The notes under the pieces: model-generated
What the model was told of the DNA's origin: nothing
Databases searched by the model: none
The model's input: only the letters and a program-made list of their open reading frames with translations
Shown here: positions 8,797-18,483 of the stretch, one piece after another
How positions within the stretch are numbered: position 1 is the first letter of the stretch
How the letters are laid out: each line of letters begins with the position of its first letter
Made by a program: the position numbers and the translations under genes
NCBI GenBank assembly: GCA_902802945.1
Contig: CADCOC010000027.1
Span: 1-57,379 of the forward strand
Reading direction: 5' to 3'
Source: an uncultured bacterium
GTDB lineage: Bacteria; Verrucomicrobiota; Kiritimatiellia; RFP12; UBA1067
Length of the DNA: 57,379 nucleotides

Positions 8797-11634
8797 TTAC
8801 TCTTCCAGCTTGCCAGACATTGGCAGTTTGAACAACTGGTAATACATATCCTTCAGCTCGGCCCCCGTCGGCGGGCAACGCCACCTGTCCAGAACCTTGT
8901 CTATGACAAGTTTCGCGCCCGAAGGCTCAACGCCCTGTGCAATTTCATCCCAAAAACCTTGCGAAGTTTTGTCATTCGGAATAATAACAATGTTAATCAA
9001 CTTCTCTCGCAAGTTATCGTAAGACACCGCACGAGGAATCGTTCCATATAATTCCCTTACTTTAGTAATATGGCCAAGCGCCTCGTCATGGGGAATAGTC
9101 CACGACCAAGTCTGCACAATATTGTTAAACGCTATGACTTTGATCTTAAATTCAAGGTCTTTCGTCGCTTTTGATTCGACATACTTGACCAAGAAACCAT
9201 AAAACGACTCCAATACCGCTGACGGCGGAATCCGAATCAGAACATCCTCCCTGTCAACTTTGGTCGTGCTTGTGTAGTTCCGGCACAACAAAGCGAATCC
9301 ATCTTCTTTTTTCTCCTCACGCAACCAAACGCGATCCTCGTCTGTGACATTCGCATCCGCCCAGTCCTGCTGCTCAGCAGTTTTCTTTAGCGCGAACTCG
9401 CCGAGATACGACAGTGGGAGGCGGGCGCCTTTTTGAGATTTCGCGTACTCTGATTTTAGGTCTTGCAACATCATCGCCTTCTCCAGATCCCATTTTGTGC
9501 TGCCATATGGAACACCAAGCGGAGTCTCGGCATCGATTGAAGTCGATCTCCATTGTTCGCTGGCGATCTTGAATCTTCTGCTGAATACTCCATTGTACGG
9601 ATCTTTTACAAATGCAGCCAGGTCTTTGACAGAAGGCTCTTCTGACGATCTCTTGTCTGCTTCCCTGCCTTGCACGGGGTCAGCCACAACATCAGGCACA
9701 TTTTGCAAGGCTGACGCCAGTGGATAATGCTCCACCGTGACACTTTCCGCGACTTCGCGCACCAGCGACGAAGGATAGAGCGTCGCGTCTGATTGCAGAT
9801 CGAAACACGGATAGGACAACACCAGTTCTTTTCTCGCCGACGATACGGCCGCCATAAACTGGGCACGCGATTTCGCGGCGCGGAGCGTGTCTTTCCGTTC
9901 TTCCTCTGGCAACTCGTTACGCACGTCGAGCGTGGAACGATCGTTCTTCCCTGGGATGGCACCTTCAAGCAGACCGATCACAAAAATATACTTGAATGGA
10001 ACATAAGCGAGCGAACGAAGACCTCCAATCGTAACTCCATGCCGCAGATACCCGCCTTTTGCGCACTCAATGCTTGAAACAGAGCATTCGACGAAAGCGA
10101 CCGGGAGACGGAATCCCTGTTCGCCTTCGATCTTGCTGAGGCGGTTCAATGTCCGAACGATACCTGCCCTGACAAGAGTCTCGGGAGAATCGTCTTTTTC
10201 GGCGGCCAAAAGCTCATCCATCAACGCATGAAGTCGTCCGGCCCATGTATTGGGCCATTCTTCCGGATCTTCCGACGAGCACCTAGCCTTTATGTCGTTC
10301 AAAGCGGACAGCCGCCGATGCAGAATCTCGACGACTTCGGAGAATTTCTCCACCCTCTCCGGCTCACGCGCTTCAAGCTTCATTCCGTCCAGCGTATCGG
10401 CAACAAGTCCGAGACGGAGGCGTTTCAGCGCCCATTCCCAGTTGAAACGCCCGGAGACATTGCCCTCGTCGCTGTCCGCTTCGTTGTAGCCCTCAAACGC
10501 ACCTACACGGTCAGCGAGCTTCTGCCATTCAATTACATCATCACGCGAAAAGCCCATTCCCCGCTGGACACATGGGTTCGTCAGTGCCGTGAACAGACGA
10601 CGACGATTTAGCCCGTACCGGGCAATGTCCATAAGCGCAAGGAATCCGTCGAGATATGAACTGTAGTCGCTCGTGGTCGCGTCAATGAGCCCGAACGGAA
10701 TCTGACCGCGCCCTTCGAACACGCTTTCGATCATCGTCCGATACTTCGGCATGTCCGTAACCAACACCGCGATATCAGAGAAGTCAACGCCGTCCTTCTT
10801 GGCGGGCTTGCCGTCCTTGTTTCCAGCCCAGACGGCGTCCAATATCCGCTCGTGAACCATCTCCACCTCACGGCGAATCCCCGGTGCGCCAACCACACGC
10901 AGCGACACGCCGTCTTCCACGGACGTCTTTGCTTCCGGCTGGTACCAGACGACCTCATGCGTCTTCGCCGCCCAGTCTATGATCTCGCGCTGAAGCGGCG
11001 TCAATAGCGTATGCCCGAAGAGAATAATCCTTTCGGTCTCCCCTTTGGGCTCTGAACCGCGCAGGGAATCAAACACCTTCCGCTGCGATCGGACATCTTT
11101 CATCGACTCGGCAAGCGCTTGTTCGCCCTTGAAGATGTCGCTCCGGTCCTTGAACTCCTCCAACAACGACAAATACCCTGTAGCCTCGTAGTCGTCGATC
11201 AGCTGGCCAAGGGTGTTCACCAGCTGAACCGCACGCTTCGCCTCGCGCTGCGAGACAATCGTCAGCGGACCAGGACTGTTTTTCTCTTTAATGTACTTGC
11301 GGAACGGGGCAAACTCCTCGCGCCCATCCGTCATCAGTATGTTCAAGATGATAAGGGGATAGTCGCGCCCCGAGATTATTTCTCCACCGTCAGGATCGTT
11401 CTCCTTCAGGAGCCGTTCGAGCTCGTCGTTCAGGAATGGCATCTCGACACCGGCGCTCAGCTCAGGCACCTTCGCAAGCACCTTCATCTTCAGCCAGTTA
11501 CCGAGGTTCGGGTTCGCCACCGCGACCTTAAGAAACTCGAACGGCCCCTTCGCCTTCCGCTCGCGTGCCAATTCATTAACTAACTCCGCGGCAAGATTCT
11601 CGATGCGAGCATTCTTTATGACTTGCAAAGACAT
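8797..11634 (-). CDS. recC: RecC, exodeoxyribonuclease V gamma-like subunit
   Basis: 945 residues, somewhat shorter than E. coli RecC. The start MSLQVIKNAR at 11634 overlaps an AGGAGG ribosome site. Family-like stretches are PNLGNWLKMKV near the N-terminus, the LFGHTLLTPLQREII region, and IGLLEGAIPGKNDRS plus YPCFDLQSDATLYPSSL in the middle. RecC is an inactivated helicase/nuclease fold that holds RecB and RecD and, in E. coli, reads Chi. The Chi-recognition residues cannot be assigned here. It starts 12 bases after the stop of the DUF262-DUF1524 gene, so the defence-like genes and recCBD probably share a transcript. Confidence 0.88.
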   Translation of the reverse strand: MSLQVIKNARIENLAAELVNELARERKAKGPFEFLKVAVANPNLGNWLKMKVLAKVPELSAGVEMPFLNDELERLLKENDPDGGEIISGRDYPLIILNILMTDGREEFAPFRKYIKEKNSPGPLTIVSQREAKRAVQLVNTLGQLIDDYEATGYLSLLEEFKDRSDIFKGEQALAESMKDVRSQRKVFDSLRGSEPKGETERIILFGHTLLTPLQREIIDWAAKTHEVVWYQPEAKTSVEDGVSLRVVGAPGIRREVEMVHERILDAVWAGNKDGKPAKKDGVDFSDIAVLVTDMPKYRTMIESVFEGRGQIPFGLIDATTSDYSSYLDGFLALMDIARYGLNRRRLFTALTNPCVQRGMGFSRDDVIEWQKLADRVGAFEGYNEADSDEGNVSGRFNWEWALKRLRLGLVADTLDGMKLEAREPERVEKFSEVVEILHRRLSALNDIKARCSSEDPEEWPNTWAGRLHALMDELLAAEKDDSPETLVRAGIVRTLNRLSKIEGEQGFRLPVAFVECSVSSIECAKGGYLRHGVTIGGLRSLAYVPFKYIFVIGLLEGAIPGKNDRSTLDVRNELPEEERKDTLRAAKSRAQFMAAVSSARKELVLSYPCFDLQSDATLYPSSLVREVAESVTVEHYPLASALQNVPDVVADPVQGREADKRSSEEPSVKDLAAFVKDPYNGVFSRRFKIASEQWRSTSIDAETPLGVPYGSTKWDLEKAMMLQDLKSEYAKSQKGARLPLSYLGEFALKKTAEQQDWADANVTDEDRVWLREEKKEDGFALLCRNYTSTTKVDREDVLIRIPPSAVLESFYGFLVKYVESKATKDLEFKIKVIAFNNIVQTWSWTIPHDEALGHITKVRELYGTIPRAVSYDNLREKLINIVIIPNDKTSQGFWDEIAQGVEPSGAKLVIDKVLDRWRCPPTGAELKDMYYQLFKLPMSGKLEE

Positions 11635-11645
11635 ACATCCTCCTC

Positions 11646-13703
11646 TCAAGCCTGATCGTTATTGGTTTTAACTCCCAGCGCCGAGGCTAAAAGTGCCAGC
11701 ATTGTTTTCTCGTGCTCCGCGCACGCAGATTCTCGCCATTTCTGGGCCGTTTTCTTCACTGGCTCGTCACTTTGTTCAAATGACATCTCAATCTCCTTTG
11801 TTAGATTAACCATTATACGATATTTCAGACTACCTACATTTTCAGCATTCTCATTCGCACGAGCTTTTGCAGCGGGTGGAAGATTTGAAAATTTAGAATT
11901 CGTGTTCGGCGTCAGCAAACAAAGATTCCCAAATCTGTCACGGTCGTAACAACCATTGGTTTTAGCCTCCCAAGGCTCCAGCTCTCCTTCTGACGGATGC
12001 TGCGGATACCAATGCTCCACTGAATTCCGATACTCATATACGAAGTTCTTATACTGTTCTTTGTCCTTCATCCACAGGAGGAAGTCAAGGTAATTGAATA
12101 ACAAATGTGAAGTCCCAGTCCCTTTCCGGAAATTGCAACCTCTTAACTCTTCATATCCCTTCTTCACGGCAGGCACTACCACATCTTTCTCCACAAATGT
12201 CCTGAAATCCAACATATTGGGATCCGCTTTCTTAGCCCACAGCCAATTCAATAACTTCGTGACCCAGTGCATGCTCTTGACTTCAGTATAAGACACACGA
12301 AGACTCGACTGCAACATTAAAAGCTCTTTTCTCGGAACATAATCAGTATCAGCCCCTGTCGAATTATATTTGGGGGAAGCGTCATCACCCTTCTCAAGTT
12401 CTTTTAAACTCCACTCACCCAGCGCATTGTCTTCAGCATAGTCTCTCTTCACAATATACTTATCAAAGAGGTATCGGCACTCCAAAAGAAACTGAGCGAA
12501 TTTCCACGCACGTTCTTTTTGTTTATCATCTGTCAAGCTATTGGGGAACAATTCAAGGAATTTCGGGATGAGATTCTTTTCGCTCAATTCCCACCCCTCT
12601 ACATCTGTCTTTGCCTGGCCAATTTTATGGCACTTAAACACCTTAATGACATTCAGAAGAAAATGAGGGAAATCAATCACACTACGGAATCGCGGCTTGT
12701 CATACGGCTTTTCCATTTCATCATCGTCATCATCCACATTTGTTGAAAGGGAATTAGACTTAGCGAGAACGGCTTTCCATATTGTTATTTCTGAATTGAC
12801 TTTATTTTCGTCACCATCTTTCTCCTTCGACTCCAAATCAGGGAGCTCGTTCCATTCTTTGCCAAACCACTGTTCGCGTGTCTCTTTGTCCAGATGCATC
12901 TGAACATACCCGTTCATATCCGAACAGGCATTCCAAATCTTCGAAAAAACCTCACGGTGACATGGCGAAAGATAGCTAACAATCCTACCCTTTATAATAT
13001 CTTGCGGTTCAAGCTGTTCTCCACGCGTATTCATCACTTCAAAATAGCGATTCAAATCCGTATTCTCTGGCACCTCAATTCGGTATAGGTTGACATGCTT
13101 CAACCCGCGTCTTAAACGGGCCTCGAAGTCCTTATCGTTGAGACGTAACAGTATCGTCCGGACACCATCGCAAATGCTTCCCTCCAATTCCAAACATTCC
13201 TTCCCGTCATTGCATTTCCACCACGGGTCATTTGCTTCCTTCCAAACACCAGACTCAACACCTTTTACCTGCGAAATGATTTTTCCTATGAGTTTAATAG
13301 CATTCTCCGATCGCGCCCGCCATTTATAAGTCAACGCCCGCTCATTCTTTATTTGGATCCCCAAACACTTGAATAACATATATAGAGCCGTCAACCGCTG
13401 TTGCCCATCAATCACTTCATAGACACGACATCCCGTCCCCTCTTCAATAGTCTTCTTCACCACAATAGATCCTAAGAAGTAAGGAGCGATCTTATCTCCA
13501 GCAGCAGCACCTTCAGGGATAACCCCAGCTATGTCATCAATTAATTGATCAATTTCATTTGGCCTATCCACATCTTGAGACTTGGTTCCCCAAGCAAAAG
13601 CACGTTGATAAATAGGAACCTCATATCGTGTGTTCGGCTCATCAAAGAATGTCTGTCCTCCATCTACCCAGAGCGGGAGCTTCTGTACGAATTCTGTAGC
13701 CAC
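11646..13703 (-). CDS. DUF262-DUF1524 protein, GmrSD/SspE-like nuclease
   Basis: 685 residues from a GTG at 13703, with AGGAGG seven bases before. The N-terminal DUF262 (ParB-like NTPase/nickase) domain shows VPIYQRAFAW at residues about 29-38, YFLGSIVV, and VIDGQQRLTALY at about 100. The C-terminal DUF1524 (HNH-like) domain shows SVEHWYPQH at about 564 and the following RFGNLCLLTPNTNSK pattern. This domain pair defines GmrSD-type modification-dependent restriction enzymes and SspE-like effectors, which cut foreign DNA. The middle (residues 250-500) is long and not recognised. It is AT-richer than the flanking chromosomal genes. Given its place beside a second DUF262 protein and recCBD, a restriction role is likely but the DNA signal it reads is unknown. 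Confidence 0.88.
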   Translation of the reverse strand: MATEFVQKLPLWVDGGQTFFDEPNTRYEVPIYQRAFAWGTKSQDVDRPNEIDQLIDDIAGVIPEGAAAGDKIAPYFLGSIVVKKTIEEGTGCRVYEVIDGQQRLTALYMLFKCLGIQIKNERALTYKWRARSENAIKLIGKIISQVKGVESGVWKEANDPWWKCNDGKECLELEGSICDGVRTILLRLNDKDFEARLRRGLKHVNLYRIEVPENTDLNRYFEVMNTRGEQLEPQDIIKGRIVSYLSPCHREVFSKIWNACSDMNGYVQMHLDKETREQWFGKEWNELPDLESKEKDGDENKVNSEITIWKAVLAKSNSLSTNVDDDDDEMEKPYDKPRFRSVIDFPHFLLNVIKVFKCHKIGQAKTDVEGWELSEKNLIPKFLELFPNSLTDDKQKERAWKFAQFLLECRYLFDKYIVKRDYAEDNALGEWSLKELEKGDDASPKYNSTGADTDYVPRKELLMLQSSLRVSYTEVKSMHWVTKLLNWLWAKKADPNMLDFRTFVEKDVVVPAVKKGYEELRGCNFRKGTGTSHLLFNYLDFLLWMKDKEQYKNFVYEYRNSVEHWYPQHPSEGELEPWEAKTNGCYDRDRFGNLCLLTPNTNSKFSNLPPAAKARANENAENVGSLKYRIMVNLTKEIEMSFEQSDEPVKKTAQKWRESACAEHEKTMLALLASALGVKTNNDQA

Positions 13704-13715
13704 TGATTGTCCTCC

Positions 13716-16700
13716 TTACTTCAATTCCTTTAACGCCTTCTGCAAAGCCACACGTTCGCCTGTGAACTGCTCGTCTTCGCGCTTACTGTGCTCTACCGCT
13801 ATCTTTGCTACATCTGTGTGGAACACAGCATTGCGAATTAAATAAAACATCGCTTTCTGGTTAGAATACCTATCATTTCCGTCTGGTAACCCAATTGCAT
13901 ATTTGTTTGGAGTCTTGGCTCCAAAGTACGCAAGATCCAGACAGACCGAATACGCCCACAAACATAACTTGACCACCGTTCGCCGAACATCTTCTGTAGG
14001 AATGTCAAACCCAAAACGATCAAAATACGCCATCAAAACAGCATAAAACAGATTGCGTGCGTAAGGCGAATTATAACTCTCAATTACAGTTTTCACAGAG
14101 GCATACTCGGCGCGTGCAAGTAATTTCTTAATTTCTCTCTTCCACTCAAGATAATGCTTCACATATTCAAAGAAACATTCGCCAGGAGTAAAGTCGTCGC
14201 CAATCTGGAAATGGGTACCGGTCACACAGACTCGATCAACATACCCGTATTTGTCCTTATAACCAAGTGGAACGCCCTTGAACACATAAATATCCTTTGT
14301 GGAGAACGCATTGCTCTTTTCCTTACGCGACCATCTGTATATTGGATAAAGGATATCTTGGAAAAGTCCCCCAATCACGTTGCTGTCCAAGTTTTCCCAG
14401 TCGCTAACCTGCTTAGTTTCCTTTTCTTCAAATTTCTTCTTCTCCTCTTTAGAAGCCCCCTTCGGCGCTTTCATAAGCCGCAAATGATAAGCCTTCAGCA
14501 GATCGTGTGGCGCCAAAGGGCGTCCACGCGTGTTTTGAGAATCAAAGAGCTGGAAAGCTTCTTCTTGTGTTTCAACGCAAATCACAACAACCTCAAGCGA
14601 CTCTGCCAATACCTTCTTGAGCATTTCGAGATAATCAGTATTCCCATCTGTACGACTCTTCAGATATTCGCAGATATAAACCATGTTGTTGTGCAAGTTC
14701 CGCTGCGATTCCAGACTCTGCGAGAGCGCGGGATAGAACTTCGAGTTCGAAATATGTCCAAGATTAAGCCCCATTCCTAAGGCTAACAAAGTAAAGGTTA
14801 TAGTTCTCTGCTGCCCATCAACAATGTCATAGTACTCTTGATCGTCATTCTCGTCTTTCTTCTTGTTGAGCACAATCGTGCCGACTCGATAAGGTCGCAT
14901 TGATGGTTCAACATTATCCTCCTTACACTTTTCAATGACCATCTTGTCAATATCACTCAGCAACTCCAGAACACTCCGCCTTGTCCACTTGTAGGGACGT
15001 TGATAATCGGGAATACGCAAATTGGGGATTGCAAGATAGTCAAGAACCTTCATTACATTCTCTGCGCCCACTTCCGGTGGTGTCTTGTCGTACTTCAGAG
15101 CGCCCTTTAAGCACTCTTCAAACTCTTCCCCAAGGTCCAGATAAGGATCATCCTGTTCTGCGTCCACCAACTTTGAGACCCGCTTCCGAACTTCCATTTC
15201 TATGTCATTCTTCCCATATCCCGGTTTTTCAACACCCATTGTAGACATCCCACATGTCAACAACCCCTTTACTTCATCATTACTCCGACCTCCATTACGC
15301 AAATCCCTTACTATCTTTAATATTTCATCGTCCTCAGACGAAAGAATATCTTCCTTGACACCTAACAACTTGCGAACTTTCCTATCCGCATCCGAATCTC
15401 TCGTGAAATCTATTGCCAAGGATCCATCTTTGACGCTAGCTGGGCTAAGTAGCTGCCCATTTGTCGAACACAACCATGGGATGGTCCTCAAAAGATAAAG
15501 GAGGTAATTGGAAAACCCTTCACTCTTTGAACTATTCTTAAAATAGTTATGTTGTCCATCAGGAAATAGATTCGTAGCCGCAGTAGACAATAAATTGCGA
15601 AGTATCTCCCAGATCACAAGCGCTTGACCACGCCAAACTTTAATATCGGTTCGAGTAGCGGTAAGAATAAGTTTTCTCAATCCATCAATTTCAAACTCTT
15701 CCCATGTTTCATCATTTACCCTATAGGATGTAGGCTCCTTCCAAGCTTCCCTGGTTTGCATATAGCCTTCATCAAAATCCCCTTTGGAGAGACTCGTCAC
15801 CTTCAATCTCGGCCACTTTGACACTCCCAATTCGCTAAAGAACAATACAACTTCATCCCTCAAGCCCTCTTGTACGTTATTCCTGTATATTTCGACATCC
15901 AAATAATCACCCATGGAAAGAGGTTCAAAATAATTTCTAAGCAGTTCGCTTTCAAAATACAATTCATTTGCAGTTTTTCGCCCACTTTGGCGGGAGACTA
16001 TCCAAGTGCATTCAGACAATCTCAACATTATGTCACGCCGGTCAGCTTGATTAACAGCCGTCCTCAGCCCTTCAAAGATTAGTTGGAATGCGGCGATATG
16101 GTCATCAAAGGAAGCCTTATTCAACTCACCAATCATAGAAAGAATCTCATCTTTGGGCGTCGGACGTGTAATTCCTAGTTCCCTCAAATAACGAGATGCG
16201 GGGGAGTCTGGATCGCAAACCAATAACGGCTTGACCGTCTGGAATCCTTGGACCGCCCTCCCTTCAGCATTTGGAAGGAACAAACAACGTTCGCCGGCGT
16301 TATTGACTGCAGGAACCGCTGTTCCATCAACGGTTTTGAAAATTGGCTTTTGCGCAAAAAGTCCCCACTTCCTCTTTTCGCCATTCAATACAAAATCATA
16401 ACAACTCTGTAACCACTCGTCAGCGCGTTCTGCGATGAACTTCCTCGTCAGTTTTTCCAACACAAACTGTTGATCAACCCAATGTTGTATGCACTCCCTG
16501 AGAAAAGCTTTCCCGCCGTCATATTCTCTAACTCGTTGTTCGTTATATCTAGGGAATATCCAAGTCGCCTCGGCCTTGTCTACAAGCGCAGCCAAGATCA
16601 CATTCGGAAATGTTCTTCGCAAAACATCAGTCTCTGCAAAAAATGCAAACTCCTTCTTAACGTAATGACCATCGTCCGCAGGGAGGACTGCACGACTAAT

Positions 16701-17930
16701 GAAAGAATTAAGAATTTGGTGATCTGGTTTTAGTATTTTGGGGAATGCGTGGTTGTTTAAGAAAATTGGCTCGAAAATTTTCCGGGGCTGTTCCGCTTGT
16801 TTATGAATCGGCAGCAGCTCAAGAATTCTGTCATCATAAAACACGCGATTCTCTCGTTGGCCTATCGCAACCATAACGGGAAATGAATCCGCGACTAATG
16901 TCGTGATCTTGCTCACGAGTCCGTTATTGTGCGGCTCCCCTTCGGTAATCGTCTCGCGTGCAGGATTTAGCTTGAAAGGACCATGCACGAGAAACTTCAA
17001 TCCATTATCTTGTTGTGTGGGGAAAAAGCAGAATGTCGTAAAGCCACTACAAGCCCTAACCCTTTTGTCCTCCGCCCCTAACATATACCCAATACAATAC
17101 TTTTCCAATGGGCTTTCTCCACGCGAAAAGATCAGAATTCTATCGTCATGAGTGGTAGTTTCATCTTCTATTCTAAGATTTCTGACCTCCTTAACATCCA
17201 TTGGATCAATACCATCAACGGAAACCCTGTCCCATTTCTTGAGGATCTCCACTGAGTATGATCCCGAACATCCGTCTTCACAAGCATAAGAGACTCTCTC
17301 CAATGTTCGGAGAAAAAGAGTTGGCATAACAAGATTTCGCAGCTTCTCCTTAATTTCCGTGTAGGCTTCCGTTCGTGATGGCACTTTATAGGCTTCATTA
17401 CCAGTTGATTTACGATTAAAATAAAAAACAAAGACCGTCCAACCTGGTTTACGATCTGGATAATTTTGCGACTCCCAATATGGGACGATATAATTTTTAA
17501 TTGAAAACATGAATTCATCATCATAGATGAAAGGCGTCTCAGTATATCGAAACACAGACTTGAACCCTACACCAAACTTTCCGATGGCATTGCCGCCCTT
17601 AGTGCTTTTTGCTACGGCTGTAATTGAATTCAACGACCCCAACCTACCTTGACTAAAGTCTTCGCGCTCGGACGTGACAGGTGTTATCGAAAAATGGACC
17701 GTCCCGTTATGTCGGAAAACAAGGCAATCTTTCTTCAGCTCGAACCGTGCTTCTGTAGCTTTCGAATCATCCGCGTTCTGGATAACTTCATAGATAAAAT
17801 GCGCTTTCTCTGAGTACTTCTCAACCTGCTCGTCCCAGATACCTTCTGTCGCGAAAGACTTTGGTACAGCTTTAAGACGATCTTCATGGAGCGCGGTAAA
17901 TAACCTTTTGATCTCTTCTCTATTCATCAT
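13716..17930 (-). CDS. GHKL ATPase fused to DUF262, putative defence protein
   Basis: 1404 residues. Start ATG 17930 (or 17927) follows AAGGA-like sequence. Residues 42-130 carry a GHKL/HSP90-type ATP site: FIYEVIQNADDSKAT (N-box, as in sacsin-like proteins) and IGKFGVGFKSVF (G-box). A long unrecognised middle follows. From about residue 960 a DUF262 domain appears: IPNLRIPDYQRPYKW, YRVGTIVLNKKK, then DIVDGQQRTITF at about 1038 and SQNTRGRPLAPHDLLKAY. No DUF1524 histidine motif is evident at the C-terminus, so it may be a sensor or switch rather than a nuclease. The next gene supplies a second DUF262 with DUF1524. I know of sacsin-like ATPases and DUF262 proteins separately in defence islands; this fusion I do not recognise as a named system. 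Confidence 0.85.
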   Translation of the reverse strand: MMNREEIKRLFTALHEDRLKAVPKSFATEGIWDEQVEKYSEKAHFIYEVIQNADDSKATEARFELKKDCLVFRHNGTVHFSITPVTSEREDFSQGRLGSLNSITAVAKSTKGGNAIGKFGVGFKSVFRYTETPFIYDDEFMFSIKNYIVPYWESQNYPDRKPGWTVFVFYFNRKSTGNEAYKVPSRTEAYTEIKEKLRNLVMPTLFLRTLERVSYACEDGCSGSYSVEILKKWDRVSVDGIDPMDVKEVRNLRIEDETTTHDDRILIFSRGESPLEKYCIGYMLGAEDKRVRACSGFTTFCFFPTQQDNGLKFLVHGPFKLNPARETITEGEPHNNGLVSKITTLVADSFPVMVAIGQRENRVFYDDRILELLPIHKQAEQPRKIFEPIFLNNHAFPKILKPDHQILNSFISRAVLPADDGHYVKKEFAFFAETDVLRRTFPNVILAALVDKAEATWIFPRYNEQRVREYDGGKAFLRECIQHWVDQQFVLEKLTRKFIAERADEWLQSCYDFVLNGEKRKWGLFAQKPIFKTVDGTAVPAVNNAGERCLFLPNAEGRAVQGFQTVKPLLVCDPDSPASRYLRELGITRPTPKDEILSMIGELNKASFDDHIAAFQLIFEGLRTAVNQADRRDIMLRLSECTWIVSRQSGRKTANELYFESELLRNYFEPLSMGDYLDVEIYRNNVQEGLRDEVVLFFSELGVSKWPRLKVTSLSKGDFDEGYMQTREAWKEPTSYRVNDETWEEFEIDGLRKLILTATRTDIKVWRGQALVIWEILRNLLSTAATNLFPDGQHNYFKNSSKSEGFSNYLLYLLRTIPWLCSTNGQLLSPASVKDGSLAIDFTRDSDADRKVRKLLGVKEDILSSEDDEILKIVRDLRNGGRSNDEVKGLLTCGMSTMGVEKPGYGKNDIEMEVRKRVSKLVDAEQDDPYLDLGEEFEECLKGALKYDKTPPEVGAENVMKVLDYLAIPNLRIPDYQRPYKWTRRSVLELLSDIDKMVIEKCKEDNVEPSMRPYRVGTIVLNKKKDENDDQEYYDIVDGQQRTITFTLLALGMGLNLGHISNSKFYPALSQSLESQRNLHNNMVYICEYLKSRTDGNTDYLEMLKKVLAESLEVVVICVETQEEAFQLFDSQNTRGRPLAPHDLLKAYHLRLMKAPKGASKEEKKKFEEKETKQVSDWENLDSNVIGGLFQDILYPIYRWSRKEKSNAFSTKDIYVFKGVPLGYKDKYGYVDRVCVTGTHFQIGDDFTPGECFFEYVKHYLEWKREIKKLLARAEYASVKTVIESYNSPYARNLFYAVLMAYFDRFGFDIPTEDVRRTVVKLCLWAYSVCLDLAYFGAKTPNKYAIGLPDGNDRYSNQKAMFYLIRNAVFHTDVAKIAVEHSKREDEQFTGERVALQKALKELK

Positions 17931-18005
17931 CCTTATCCTCGTATTTTCCTTTACGGCTAGATTATCCTTGAGCTAGGTAAAGAGCCTTTGCCGCAATTTA
18001 CTCCT

Positions 18006-18440
18006 TCAATGCGAAGCCAGCCATTTGCAAGCACCTGCCCATTTTTGATGCGCATTGTCTAATATCTCTTCTGGAATACCTTCACCATTCTCCAAGGACA
18101 ACCAGAAATCCTGGAGCTTCCCGAATGCCGCCTGAAAAACCCCATTCCCTCCATTTGACCCCTGAGTAGCTGTGAACGCAGCTGTCCTCATTAATCTACG
18201 GATGACATCAGAGACTTGCTCACATCCCCTGTATGAATACAAATTGTAGGAAGGCAATTCTGCCTCATGCATCCGGCTCACATACTCTTCGGTCAGATGC
18301 AAGGCATATTTCCGGTGATTTCGAGGATCCAACCGTTTTTTATCTCCACCAGGGACCTTGGGCATGTCAAGCCAGGCAAGGAAGTACACGGCAACATCTT
18401 GCCAGTTCTCCGCATTCATTACATCATCCAGCATTATCAT
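18006..18440 (-). CDS. hypothetical protein, first-module partner
   Basis: 144 residues starting MIMLDDVMNAENWQDVAVYF. The ATG at 18440 is preceded by GGAGG at 7 bases, which decides it over an upstream start overlapping the previous gene. Mostly helical in appearance, with two tryptophan-rich ends (AENWQDVAVYFLAWLD and HQKWAGACKWLASH). No known family, signal peptide or membrane segment. Lies 43 bases after the 319-aa gene and 75 before the GHKL/DUF262 gene, so it is probably a small structural or regulatory part of the same system. Confidence 0.75.
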   Translation of the reverse strand: MIMLDDVMNAENWQDVAVYFLAWLDMPKVPGGDKKRLDPRNHRKYALHLTEEYVSRMHEAELPSYNLYSYRGCEQVSDVIRRLMRTAAFTATQGSNGGNGVFQAAFGKLQDFWLSLENGEGIPEEILDNAHQKWAGACKWLASH

Positions 18441-18483
18441 CGCAGTTCCTCCATTCAGATTCTTCCGAGTTGCTATTAATTCA

